From assembly GCA_045592125.1 (NCBI GenBank), contig JAZNUE010000036.1, positions 1 through 44,352 on the forward strand: 44,352 bases of DNA, written 5' to 3'. This document shows positions 24,512 through 32,435 of this stretch, one piece after another. Made by a program: the position numbers and the translations under genes. The stretch's first letter is position 1, and each line of letters opens with the position of its first letter. The notes beneath the pieces are model-generated. The model was not told where the DNA came from, made no database searches, and was given only the letters and a program-made list of their open reading frames with translations. This DNA is from HGM04593 sp045592125. Its GTDB lineage: Bacteria > Bacteroidota > Bacteroidia > Bacteroidales > Bacteroidaceae.

Positions 24512-26113
24512 TTATTCTGTCCATGGGTCATAGACATCTGATGGGTCGGGGTTACCGAATCCCTTCAATGCGATGTTGTTGCGCTGCTCTGTTACAACGA
24601 TACAGAAGTTCATCCATGCAGGACGGCCAATTGTGTTGAAACGTGCAGGAGCCTTGAAGTTTGTTCCTGGATAACCGCGTCTTACTGACAGGTCGAGACG
24701 CTTGATGTCGTAGAAGTTCAGGCCCTCGCCCCAGAGCTCAACGCGCTTCTGGAATACAATCTCGTCAATAGCGTCAGCGTCAGCAGGGAATGTGTACTCG
24801 GCATCGCGGTAGTTCTTCATGAAACTCTCAAGAAGCGCTACGCCTGTGCCTGCAGCCTGGTGCTCGGCAGCCTCTGCCTCAATGAAGTACATCTCCTCAA
24901 CACGCATAAGAGGATAAGCCGAGGCAGAACCTACTGAAGGCTCCATGATGTCGCCTGCGTTAGGACGGAACTTGAGCGAAGCGTATACTGGGAGCGATGC
25001 GCCTACACTTGCGTTGATGTATGTCTCCTTGCCTGAAAGCGCATGGTCGGCCGGAGCCTTGAACATGAGCTTGCGGAAGTCGGTGTCGCTCATGCGGTCG
25101 TACATTGAGCGGTCAATCATTACGTATGGACCTGCACCTGAATAGCCGTAAACAGCCTCGTTGCTTGCCCAAGATGTCCAGTTGAGGATACCTGTCTGCA
25201 CGGTCTCGTCCTCCTTTACAAGCTGAGAGCCCCACATCCAAGCGCTGAGCTGGTTGAAACCAGTAGTCGGGTCAAGGCATGCCTTCTGGCTCATAGGCTG
25301 AACCGATGAGTTGTCGATAGCAAGGCGTGCATACTTCTGTGCGTTAGCGTAGTCGCCAAGCCACATGTAGCAGCGTGCCTTGAGACCGTATACTGCGTCG
25401 AGGTGAGGAAGTGTCTTGCTTGCAATCTCAAGCTTCACGATGTTCTTCTCGGCGTTGTCAAGGTCTCTGAGGATGAACTTTGCAATGCTGTCGCGGTGAA
25501 CGCGAGGGTTGTTGCGGGCCATCTCCTCAGTTGTGTTCTCGTCAACAATGGGCACTGTGAGGTGCTTGATGTTGTTGCCGTCGAGGTTTATGGTGTCGGT
25601 CTTGTCATTAGGCAGGAACTCGAACATCTGTGCCATGTCAAGGTATGTCATTGCACGGAATGCCTGCGCAGCGCCGAGCATGCCCAGCTGAGCGTCGTTG
25701 GCCTTCTCAGGGTCTATGGCCTTGATAAGGTTGTTCTGTGTCTGCACGAATGGCCAGTAGTAGTTCCATATGAACTGCCCGAAGATGTAGTCGGGGCCCA
25801 TATAGCTGTTAATCTGCCAGTAGTTGTACTGGTCATAGCCGTGTGAGGTGATGGCCATGTCGCCGGTCATTACGTCACGGACGTGCATGATTGAGCCGTA
25901 ACCCCAGTCGTAGTGGGTGCCTACATAAGAGTAGAGCTTGTTAACGTAGGCAGGAATCGCCCAGAGGAGCGCCTCGGTTGCCTTTGATGAAGATGCTACC
26001 TGGTCTTCAGTAGCAGAGTTCGTAGGGAATGTCTCATCGATACAGCTGGTTGTTGTGAACAGGGTAGATGCACAGAAAAATCCTACGAATACCTTTGTTA
26101 TAATATTCTTCAT
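24512..26113 (-). CDS. SusD/RagB family outer-membrane lipoprotein
   Basis: 533 residues. A lipoprotein signal (lipobox TTSC, Cys24) is followed by the helical SusD N-terminal region with TPR-like repeats (about 95-260: AQAFRAMTYLDMAQMF, AVYGLKARCYMWLGDYANAQKYARLAI). The C-terminal RagB/SusD domain includes RVEEMYFIEAEAAEHQ and, near the end, VELWGEGLNFYDIKRL, both strongly conserved in the family. It forms the lid of the SusC transporter and binds the imported ligand. 20 nt after susC and 25 nt before the lipoprotein gene. No glycoside hydrolase lies in the operon, so the locus could serve a peptide or small glycan. Confidence 0.95.
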   Translation of the reverse strand: MKNIITKVFVGFFCASTLFTTTSCIDETFPTNSATEDQVASSSKATEALLWAIPAYVNKLYSYVGTHYDWGYGSIMHVRDVMTGDMAITSHGYDQYNYWQINSYMGPDYIFGQFIWNYYWPFVQTQNNLIKAIDPEKANDAQLGMLGAAQAFRAMTYLDMAQMFEFLPNDKTDTINLDGNNIKHLTVPIVDENTTEEMARNNPRVHRDSIAKFILRDLDNAEKNIVKLEIASKTLPHLDAVYGLKARCYMWLGDYANAQKYARLAIDNSSVQPMSQKACLDPTTGFNQLSAWMWGSQLVKEDETVQTGILNWTSWASNEAVYGYSGAGPYVMIDRSMYDRMSDTDFRKLMFKAPADHALSGKETYINASVGASLPVYASLKFRPNAGDIMEPSVGSASAYPLMRVEEMYFIEAEAAEHQAAGTGVALLESFMKNYRDAEYTFPADADAIDEIVFQKRVELWGEGLNFYDIKRLDLSVRRGYPGTNFKAPARFNTIGRPAWMNFCIVVTEQRNNIALKGFGNPDPSDVYDPWTE

Positions 26114-26133
26114 AATATTCTGTTTTTATTGGT

Positions 26134-29100
26134 TTAGAATGTTATTGTCACACCACCTGAGATTGTACGGATGGGAGAGTAGTATACGTTAGACGCACCG
26201 CCGCTGATGCTCTGGCGTGGGTCAAGACCCTTGCGCTGTGACCAGTACCAGATGTTGTCGGCTGCAAGGTATACACGCATCTTCTCTATACCCGCCTTCT
26301 TTGTGAACATTCTTGGCAATGTGTAGCCGAAGTTGATGTTCTGGAGGCTGAGGTATGAAGCGTCTGTCAAGAAGCGGTCTGAAGACGCTGCAGCGTGTGT
26401 GTTGCCGAATACAAGACGCGGGATGTTTGTCTTGTTGGTAGGTGTCCATGAGTTCAGCAGGTCCTTGTGCATGTTAGAACCGTGTGATGTTGCTGTAGGT
26501 GAAGACATGAGGGCTGCGTAGTCGCCGTCATAAACCTGGCCGCCAATCTGGTATGCGAAGTCAACAGAGAGGTCGAAACCGAAGAATGAGAGGCTGGTGC
26601 CGAAACCGCCATATGCGTCGGGCAGTGATGTGCCGCAAAGGAAGTTCATCCTTGACTCGTCATCAAGCAGGTTGTAGTCTGTTGTAGTCTTGAGTACCTG
26701 CTTTGTTACAGCGTTGCCCTCTGCGTCAACCTTTGGAGTACCGTCGGCGTTGAGCACTGGCTCAAAGTCCTTGTAGTACCACATTGACTCACCGTTCTCG
26801 TTCACGCCTGCATACTTGTGCATGTAGAATGTGTAGAGTGAGCAGTCCTCGCCGTAGAAGAGGTTGCCGCTTGTGTAACCCCTCTTGCCGTCGATTGTTG
26901 TAGTCTTTCTCTCCTCGGGGAGGTATGTAATCTTGTTCTTGTAGGATGTCACGTTAAGGTTGATGTTCCACTCGAAGTTCTTTGTCTTGATAGGTGTGGT
27001 TCTCAGCTCAACCTCAACACCACGGTTCCTCATGTCACCGATGTTGTCCCAGTATGATGTGTAACCATAGGAGGCAGGAAGCGGGAACGGATAGAGCATG
27101 TCGTATGTCATACGGTTGAAGAACTCTACAGTACCGCCCAGACGCCCCTTGAAGAACTCGAAGTCAACACCTACGTTGAAGTTGCCCTGGGTCTCCCATG
27201 TGATGTCCTTTGTACCGAGTGTAGAAGGAACAGCAGCGGGCTTGCCGTTAGAGTTAACGATGTCATAGCGTGTTACATAGAGGAAGTCGTTAATCTGGTC
27301 GTTACCCTGCTCGCCGTAAGATGCCTTAACCTTCAGCATGTCTACCCAGCTGGCGTCCATGAAGTCCTCGTTTGCAATATCCCAAGCGAGAGATGCTGAC
27401 CAGAAGTCACCCCAACGGTGGTCTGGGTGGAAACGTGAAGAAGCGTCACGGCGGTAAGATGCCTCGGCATAGTACCTGTTGTCATAGTCGTAGAGCGCGC
27501 GGCCGAAGTAACCCTCGTTGTTGTAGTCTGTTGTATAAGAGTTGCCGCCGTCATCAGTGATTGCGCCTGCAAGCTCGTCGTTTGTGGGGTCGAACATGTT
27601 CTTCTTTGTAGCGCTCAGGTAGTAGTACTTGCTTCTGTAAGACTCGTGGCCCAGCATTACAGAGATGTTGTTGTCGCCGAATGAGTCGCTCCAGTTAAGT
27701 ATCTGCTGGTGGTTCCATGCAAACGAGCGTGCGTGGCTCTTTGAAACAATACCGTTAGAGTTTGCATACTGTCCGTAGTATGGGTTTGTTACAGAAGAGG
27801 TGCGAGACTCTGCAACATTCACGCCGCTTCTCCATGTGAACTTGAAGTTCTTGAGGAATGTGAACTCAGCAAAACCGCTGGCATTGAATGCGTTGCCCTC
27901 GGTGTAGTATACGTCGAGCTGGTTTGTGAGGTATGGGTTCGCTGTTGGCAGGAATGGGCGGATGAGGCCTGCGTAGTCGCCGTTACCGAAGTCGTGGCGT
28001 GTGAAGCCATTGCCGTCCTTCATGATGTTGCCGTTAGCGTCACGTACATAAAGAGGATAGATAGGAGCTACTGATGAGGCATACTCGAAGATGTTGCCTG
28101 ATGAACCGGCATCACCGTCACCGTCAACGCGGTCGCGCTCGGTGTGTGTGTATGACATGTTAGCGCCAACCTTCAGCCATTTCTTTACCTTGTAGTCGGC
28201 CTTCATGCGGGTTGTAAGGCGCTCGTAGTTTGAATTGAAGGTGATACCCTCGTTGTTGAGGTAGTTTACCGATGAGTAGAAGTTAGACTTCTCGTTGCCA
28301 GCAGCCACGCTAAGGTTGTACTCCTGGCGAAGGCTGTTACTGTATGCCTCGTCGAGCCAGTTGTCGGGTGTGAGCCAGTACTCCTGTGTCCCGTCTGAAA
28401 TAAGGCGGCCGAGTGTGGCGTTGGGGTTCATCCTGCCGTTAGCGCCAATCATGTACTCGCCCTGTGGAACAGTGAATACATTGTAGCCAAGGCCGTAGTC
28501 GTCGTGGTCAATCATTGATGTGTTGGCAAAAGCGTGTGCTTCAGCAGGTGACTGGTTGAGCTTGCTTGTACCGTAGTTCTTCAATGCGGTGTAGTATGCC
28601 TCGTAGTACTGTGCAGGGTTTGTGATGTAGTCATACTCCTGTGCAGCACGCTGGTTTGAACCCCACTTTGCGTCGAATGTCACGCGTGCAGTGCCGCTTG
28701 AACCGTTCTTTGTGGTAACGATGATGACACCGTTGGCACCACGTGCACCGTAAAGGGCTGTTGATGCAGCGTCCTTGAGTACAGTCATTGACTCAACGTC
28801 CTGTGTGCTGATGTCGTTGAGGTTGCCGTCAAATGGAGCGCCGTCGAGGACAATCAGCGGGTCCTTGCCTGCGTTGATTGAAGAGATACCGCGGATACGG
28901 ATAGAAGGGCTTGAGCCTGGCTGGCCAGAAGCAGAGTGGAGCTGCACACCGGCCATCTTACCTGTGAGGGCTGCTACGGGGTTTGTAGCCTGTACCTTGC
29001 CGAGTTCCTCGGAGTCAACGACTGTTGCAGAACCGGTGAAGGCCGACCTCTTTGCTGTACCATAGGCGACAACCATAACCTCGTCAAGTGATACGCCATC

Positions 29101-29391
29101 CTCAACAAGGACAACCTTGATGGGCTTGCCCCTGAGAATGTGTACCTCCTGTGTAGTCATACCTACGTATGATACGCGGATAGTCTTTGCGCTGCTTGGT
29201 ACATTTTCAATTGCGAAGTTACCGTCGATGTCTGTGTTGGCACCCAGATTGGTTCCAATTACATACACCGAGGCTCCAATAACAGCCTCGCCGTTTGTGT
29301 CCGTAACCCTACCGGTCACCTTGGCGCTTTGGGCTGCTATTGTACCAATACCTAAACAGATAAAGGTCAATAGAAATAGCACTCTTTTCAT
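26134..29391 (-). CDS. SusC/RagA family TonB-dependent transporter
   Basis: 1085 residues, a normal length. Signal peptide (MKRVLFLLTFICLGIGTIAAQ), an N-terminal carboxypeptidase-regulatory-like domain (about 24-100, VTGRVTDTNGEAVIGASVYV), the SusC signature SLDEVMVVAYGTAKRSAFTGS-like at about 103-122, a plug domain (about 115-230, IRIRGISSINAGKDPLIVLDG) and a 22-strand barrel ending in SGGVTITF with the terminal Phe. It imports ligand across the outer membrane using TonB energy. There is no STN domain, so it is not expected to signal to an anti-sigma factor, and no HTCS or SusR-like regulator lies beside it. Confidence 0.96.
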   Translation of the reverse strand: MKRVLFLLTFICLGIGTIAAQSAKVTGRVTDTNGEAVIGASVYVIGTNLGANTDIDGNFAIENVPSSAKTIRVSYVGMTTQEVHILRGKPIKVVLVEDGVSLDEVMVVAYGTAKRSAFTGSATVVDSEELGKVQATNPVAALTGKMAGVQLHSASGQPGSSPSIRIRGISSINAGKDPLIVLDGAPFDGNLNDISTQDVESMTVLKDAASTALYGARGANGVIIVTTKNGSSGTARVTFDAKWGSNQRAAQEYDYITNPAQYYEAYYTALKNYGTSKLNQSPAEAHAFANTSMIDHDDYGLGYNVFTVPQGEYMIGANGRMNPNATLGRLISDGTQEYWLTPDNWLDEAYSNSLRQEYNLSVAAGNEKSNFYSSVNYLNNEGITFNSNYERLTTRMKADYKVKKWLKVGANMSYTHTERDRVDGDGDAGSSGNIFEYASSVAPIYPLYVRDANGNIMKDGNGFTRHDFGNGDYAGLIRPFLPTANPYLTNQLDVYYTEGNAFNASGFAEFTFLKNFKFTWRSGVNVAESRTSSVTNPYYGQYANSNGIVSKSHARSFAWNHQQILNWSDSFGDNNISVMLGHESYRSKYYYLSATKKNMFDPTNDELAGAITDDGGNSYTTDYNNEGYFGRALYDYDNRYYAEASYRRDASSRFHPDHRWGDFWSASLAWDIANEDFMDASWVDMLKVKASYGEQGNDQINDFLYVTRYDIVNSNGKPAAVPSTLGTKDITWETQGNFNVGVDFEFFKGRLGGTVEFFNRMTYDMLYPFPLPASYGYTSYWDNIGDMRNRGVEVELRTTPIKTKNFEWNINLNVTSYKNKITYLPEERKTTTIDGKRGYTSGNLFYGEDCSLYTFYMHKYAGVNENGESMWYYKDFEPVLNADGTPKVDAEGNAVTKQVLKTTTDYNLLDDESRMNFLCGTSLPDAYGGFGTSLSFFGFDLSVDFAYQIGGQVYDGDYAALMSSPTATSHGSNMHKDLLNSWTPTNKTNIPRLVFGNTHAAASSDRFLTDASYLSLQNINFGYTLPRMFTKKAGIEKMRVYLAADNIWYWSQRKGLDPRQSISGGASNVYYSPIRTISGGVTITF

Positions 29392-29476
29392 AATAATGAA
29401 ATTTAAGTTAATAATAATTAAGTATTTAGGTTAAGTTTTTTCTCCTTTTCCAGTATAATACGGGAAAGTAATGGCG

Positions 29477-29484
29477 CGAAGATA
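29477..29484 (-). promoter_or_regulatory. -7 element of the SusC/SusD operon
   Basis: Minus strand TATCTTCG fits TAnnTTTG with one change. A TTTT rather than TTTG lies 20 nt upstream. This leaves an 85-nt leader. Confidence 0.5.
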
Positions 29485-29820
29485 CAACTTTTGGCATAAA
29501 CTTTAAAATAAGTTAAGCACTTTTTTTCAACAATTGTGTTGATTTTTTTGCAAAAGGCGGTTTTTTACTCTCATTTTGACTATTTGTACCGCTCTTTTTT
29601 GCTGTTATTTTGTAAGGAAAAACAGTGCCCGGGCGTCTCAAATGGTGCTGTTTCTTCGCTTTTTGCGAAAAAACAGGTGCTTTTTGTGCGTTTGCAGGTG
29701 TTATGGCGGCATTTGACAAAATGTAAGGTGTTTTTGCTGTTTTGCCGACAAATGGAACATCTGCGTTTTTGTGCATTGTGTTAATCTGGGCTAAAGCAGA
29801 GAAAAGAGTACAGAGAATGG

Positions 29821-29916
29821 AAAGATGAAAGTTTGTGCCAAGCGAGCGAAAGCCAAGTTTACTTGAACTTTTACAGCGAGCGCAGTCAAAGTTCAAGCCC
29901 ACAAAGTGGGGTTAAA
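29821..29916 (+). repeat. 96-bp dispersed element, copy A
   Basis: The reverse complement of copy B at 30621-30716, 96 versus 96 nt with six differences counted by eye, all transitions. It starts with the heptads AAAGATG and AAAGTTT and contains GCGAGCG-type arms. Confidence 0.85.
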
Positions 29917-29948
29917 GATGAAAGTGGAAAGATGAAAGTGGAAAGTGT
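29914..29948. repeat. Heptanucleotide tract, 5 units (AAAGATG/AAAGTGG)
   Basis: AAAGATG, AAAGTGG, AAAGATG, AAAGTGG, AAAGTGT, continuing directly from copy A of the 96-bp element. Confidence 0.85.
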
Positions 29949-29968
29949 TTTCATGACAAGGCGGTGTA

Positions 29969-30024
29969 AAAGGAGAAAGGAGAAAGAAGAAAGGAGAAAG
30001 GAGAAAGAAGAAAGAAGAAAGAAG
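29969..30024. repeat. Heptanucleotide polypurine tract, 8 units (AAAGGAG/AAAGAAG)
   Basis: Eight consecutive units, 56 nt of pure purine: AAAGGAG twice, AAAGAAG, AAAGGAG twice, AAAGAAG three times. Confidence 0.9.
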
Positions 30025-30109
30025 AAGGCTGCGGTCAAGCCTCGCGCGTACATTATTATATTATTATAGCCTGACCCCGATATGACAAGCCCAACAGGGT
30101 TTGCAGTGT

Positions 30110-30137
30110 ACAGAGAACAGAGAACAGAGTACAGAGT
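30110..30137. repeat. Heptanucleotide tract, 4 units (ACAGAGA/ACAGAGT)
   Basis: ACAGAGA, ACAGAGA, ACAGAGT, ACAGAGT, running straight into the first 97-nt direct repeat. Confidence 0.85.
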
Positions 30138-30232
30138 CAAGAATCTCAAACTTTTCGCGTTCCTTGTCATCCTGAGCGTAGCGAAGGATCTAATGGGTGT
30201 GGCCGAGATGTTTCGCTTCGCTCAACATGACA
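30136..30232 (+). repeat. 97-nt direct repeat, first copy
   Basis: Identical by eye to 30354-30450, 218 nt downstream. An inverted copy with one inserted base is at 32222-32319. It contains the GTCATCCTGAGCGTAGCGAA motif found at many intergenic sites here. Confidence 0.9.
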
Positions 30233-30247
30233 GGTGATGTTTAGAGT

Positions 30248-30275
30248 ATAGATAACAGAGTACAGAGCGCAGAGT
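30248..30275. repeat. Heptanucleotide tract, 4 units
   Basis: ATAGATA, ACAGAGT, ACAGAGC, GCAGAGT. Its counterpart in opposite orientation is at 32179-32206. Confidence 0.8.
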
Positions 30276-30293
30276 ACCGCAACACGCGTACTT

Positions 30294-30470
30294 GTCATTC
30301 TGAGCGTAGCGAAGAATCTCAAGCTTTGCGTAGCATTAAACCGAAGGACCAAAGTCAAGAATCTCAAACTTTTCGCGTTCCTTGTCATCCTGAGCGTAGC
30401 GAAGGATCTAATGGGTGTGGCCGAGATGTTTCGCTTCGCTCAACATGACAAGTCCTGTCTAGAGTACAGA
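30294..30470 (+). repeat. Left arm of a long inverted repeat flanking the nucleotidyltransferase gene
   Basis: About 177 nt matching the reverse complement of 32202-32379 with only a few differences by eye. It includes the second copy of the 97-nt repeat (30354-30450). Confidence 0.88.
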
Positions 30471-30507
30471 GAAAAGAGTACAGAGTACAGATAACAGAGT
30501 ACAGGCT
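30466..30507. repeat. Heptanucleotide tract, 5-6 units
   Basis: ACAGAGA, AAAGAGT, ACAGAGT, ACAGATA, ACAGAGT and a partial unit, at the end of the inverted-repeat arm. Confidence 0.8.
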
Positions 30508-30620
30508 TATGTCATTCTGAGCGAAGCGAAGAATCTCATGCAAAGGCGCGTGGGTAGTAAAAGACATAAGCGCCCAACTGTACCTGTTCATCCCGACAAA
30601 AGGCACTCATTACTTTCATA

Positions 30621-30716
30621 TTTAACCCCACTTCGTGGGCTTGAACCTTGGCTGCGCTCGCTGTAAAAGCTCAAGTAAACTTGACTTTCGCTCGCTTGGC
30701 ACAAGCTTTCATCTTT
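30621..30716 (-). repeat. 96-bp dispersed element, copy B
   Basis: Inverted copy of 29821-29916; all six differences are transitions. It is followed by the heptads AAAGTGG and GAAGATG (30717-30730, minus strand). Confidence 0.85.
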
Positions 30717-30795
30717 CCACTTTCATCTTCCAACCGTACCTGTCCCGACAGAGCGAAGCGACAAGGTCAAGACTAACCGCTGCTTTCTCCTTTTT

Positions 30796-30851
30796 ACTCT
30801 GTTCTCTGTACTCTGTTATCTGTTCTCTGCAAAGTGGAGAGATGAAAGTAA
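30796..30851. repeat. Heptanucleotide tract, 8 units, with strand switch
   Basis: Five units read on the minus strand (30796-30830, ACAGAGT/ACAGAGA type) are followed in phase by three on the plus strand (AAAGTGG, AGAGATG, AAAGTAA). Total length 56 nt. Confidence 0.8.
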
Positions 30852-30893
30852 CGAGTGTAAGTCTTGATATCCATTGATAATGCTGCTTTGCAA

Positions 30894-30932
30894 CAAAAAA
30901 AACGTGCACCGCAGAAGTGCACGTTTTTTTGT
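30894..30932 (-). terminator. Terminator of the nucleotidyltransferase gene
   Basis: A 9-bp stem, AACGTGCAC with GTGCACGTT (30901-30925), has T-runs on both sides, so it can work in either direction. It ends 17 nt after the stop codon. Confidence 0.88.
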
Positions 30933-30948
30933 TGTTGGCTGTTGTCTA

Positions 30949-31854
30949 TTAGAACAGTTTCTCGGGGTATTCGCCTGCGTCAACAAGTGCCTGTATCTTC
31001 TCGACAGTGCCTGGACGGTCGGCCGCGTATGTTACGCCGAACCACTTTGCTGTTGTGTCGAGGACCTCGCAAGTTGCCTTGCCTTTTGTGGTGAGGTTGT
31101 TGACTACCAGCGGGATGAAGTACTCGGCCTTGGGCTTGCCGATGTTCTCTTTGAGGAAGTCGACGAACTGCTCCTCGGAGTGCCTGAAGTAGTCGGGTGT
31201 GAAGCCCCAGAAGTTCATTGATACTGGAGTCTCCTCGCCAACAGGCTGCCATGCGCCTTCCTCATCCTTGTAGCAGATGGGGCCGTCAACGCGCATAATC
31301 TCTGTGCGCTCTACAACGCCTGTAAGCATGTTCTGCTCGTTCTTCTCGCAAACGCCGCGTGCTACGCTGCCGTTCTCGCTAAGGGTGTTGCAGATACGGA
31401 AACCAACCATTGAGTAGCGGCCCTCGCTGCCCTCGGGAAGCTCGCTGAGCCACTTGCCCATTACGGCAAATGCGTCGCGGCCATAGAAGTCGTCGGCGTT
31501 GATAACTGCAAAAGGCTCCTTAATGGCGTCCTTGCCCATGAGCACAGCGTGGTTTGTGCCCCATGGCTTTGTGCGCTCCTCGGGAACTGCGAATCCTTCG
31601 GGGAGGTTGTCAATTGCCTGGAAAACAAGCTCGGTAGGGATGTGGCCCTCGTACTTGCTGAGTACCTTGTCGCGGAAGTCCTGCTCAAAATCCTTGCGGA
31701 TAACGAATACAAGCTTGCCAAAACCGCCACGGATAGCGTCAAAGATTGAGTAGTCCATGATTGTCTCGCCGTTAGGGCCAAGGCCGTCGAGCTGCTTGAG
31801 GCCGCCGTAACGGCTGCCCATGCCTGCTGCCAATACAAAAAGTGTAGGTTTCAT
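30949..31854 (-). CDS. Sugar-phosphate nucleotidyltransferase family protein
   Basis: 301 residues. The nucleotide-binding start MKPTLFVLAAGMGSRYGGLKQ matches the G-x-G-x-R signature of NTP:sugar-1-phosphate nucleotidyltransferases, followed by LDGLGPNGETIMDYSI. The metal-site region AVINADDFYGRDAF (about 115-128) has the Asp-Asp typical of the fold. The C-terminal half (about 150-300) is the variable sugar-binding part. Expected reaction: sugar-1-phosphate plus NTP to NDP-sugar, cytoplasmic; the sugar is unknown. The gene stands alone, has a TACCTTTG promoter element, and is enclosed by long inverted repeats. Confidence 0.85.
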   Translation of the reverse strand: MKPTLFVLAAGMGSRYGGLKQLDGLGPNGETIMDYSIFDAIRGGFGKLVFVIRKDFEQDFRDKVLSKYEGHIPTELVFQAIDNLPEGFAVPEERTKPWGTNHAVLMGKDAIKEPFAVINADDFYGRDAFAVMGKWLSELPEGSEGRYSMVGFRICNTLSENGSVARGVCEKNEQNMLTGVVERTEIMRVDGPICYKDEEGAWQPVGEETPVSMNFWGFTPDYFRHSEEQFVDFLKENIGKPKAEYFIPLVVNNLTTKGKATCEVLDTTAKWFGVTYAADRPGTVEKIQALVDAGEYPEKLF

Positions 31855-31925
31855 GTTAGTTTGTTTTATAAAGGTTAATTATAGTGCTTTTCAACAGTTT
31901 TTTTATGCAAGAACTTCTATCTTTT

Positions 31926-31933
31926 CAAAGGTA
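31926..31933 (-). promoter_or_regulatory. -7 element of the nucleotidyltransferase gene
   Basis: Minus strand TACCTTTG fits TAnnTTTG. The upstream region is T-rich but lacks a clear TTTG at the right distance. Confidence 0.5.
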
Positions 31934-32086
31934 GTGCTTAATTATTAAAAAAAGAAAAAAAATAGCGAGTTTTTTTGTGGCGCATTCACGCTGGCGGCAA
32001 TTAGTCGCGCTACCAACGCGCCTTTGCATGAGATTCTTCGCTTCGCTCAGACGTGTTGTTGAGGGCTTTGCCCGAAAAATGACAAA

Positions 32087-32160
32087 ACATAAGTTTTGTT
32101 ATCGACGAGTTTTGCTGCGAAAAGCAAAACGAGTCAATGACTTAGCAAATATAGAATGAC
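32087..32160. repeat. GTTATCGACGAGTTTTGC hairpin element, short copy
   Basis: GTTATCGACGAGTTTTGC, 8 nt, GCAAAACGAGTCAATGAC, then TTAGCAAATATAGAATGAC. It is a shortened, inverted relative of the 122-bp unit at 22192 and of the copy at 44190. Confidence 0.8.
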
Positions 32161-32178
32161 AAGTACGCCTGTTGCGGT

Positions 32179-32206
32179 ACTCTGCGCTCTGTACTCTGTT
32201 ATCTGT
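32179..32206. repeat. Heptanucleotide tract, 4 units
   Basis: Minus-strand ACAGATA, ACAGAGT, ACAGAGC, GCAGAGT: the inverted counterpart of 30248-30275. Confidence 0.8.
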
Positions 32207-32379
32207 ACTCTAGACAGGACTTGTCATGTTGAGCGAAGCGAAACATCTCGGCCGACACCCATTAGATCCTTCGCTTCGCTCAGGATGACAAGGAACGCGA
32301 AAAGTTTGAGATTCTTGACTTTGGTCCTTCGGCTTAATGCTACGCAAAGCTTGAGATTCTTCGCTTCGCTCAGAATGAC
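32202..32379 (-). repeat. Right arm of the long inverted repeat
   Basis: The reverse complement of 30294-30470. It lies between the nucleotidyltransferase gene's upstream region and the TamA gene's end. A smaller inverted pair (about 30514-30553 with about 32017-32052) lies inside it. Confidence 0.88.
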
Positions 32380-32382
32380 ATA

Positions 32383-32431
32383 AACCTGTTCTCTGTTTTC
32401 TGTTCTCTGTACTCTGTACTCTGTACTCTGT
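32383..32431. repeat. Heptanucleotide tract, 7 units, abutting the TamA stop codon
   Basis: Minus-strand units ACAGAGT (three), ACAGAGA, ACAGAAA, ACAGAGA, ACAGGTT. The tract begins 4 nt after the stop codon of the TamA-like gene (32436-32438). Confidence 0.85.
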
Positions 32432-32435
32432 TCTC

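Noticed and set aside
23689..29391. Complete polysaccharide-utilisation locus
   Set aside because: SusC, SusD and a lipoprotein are present, but there is no glycoside hydrolase, lyase or sensor-regulator beside them, so a sugar substrate should not be assumed.
29513..29902. 129-residue minus-strand frame and similar frames at 30635-30877, sharing a GLN..CARCKSSSKL start
   Set aside because: The shared start is only the 96-bp repeat translated twice; the rest has no similarity and the frames begin at weak starts.
30167..30606. Two tandem 73-residue frames with identical starts (MTRNAKSLRFLTL) and a third at 32156-32383
   Set aside because: They are translations of the 97-nt direct and inverted repeats, low in complexity and without ribosome sites.
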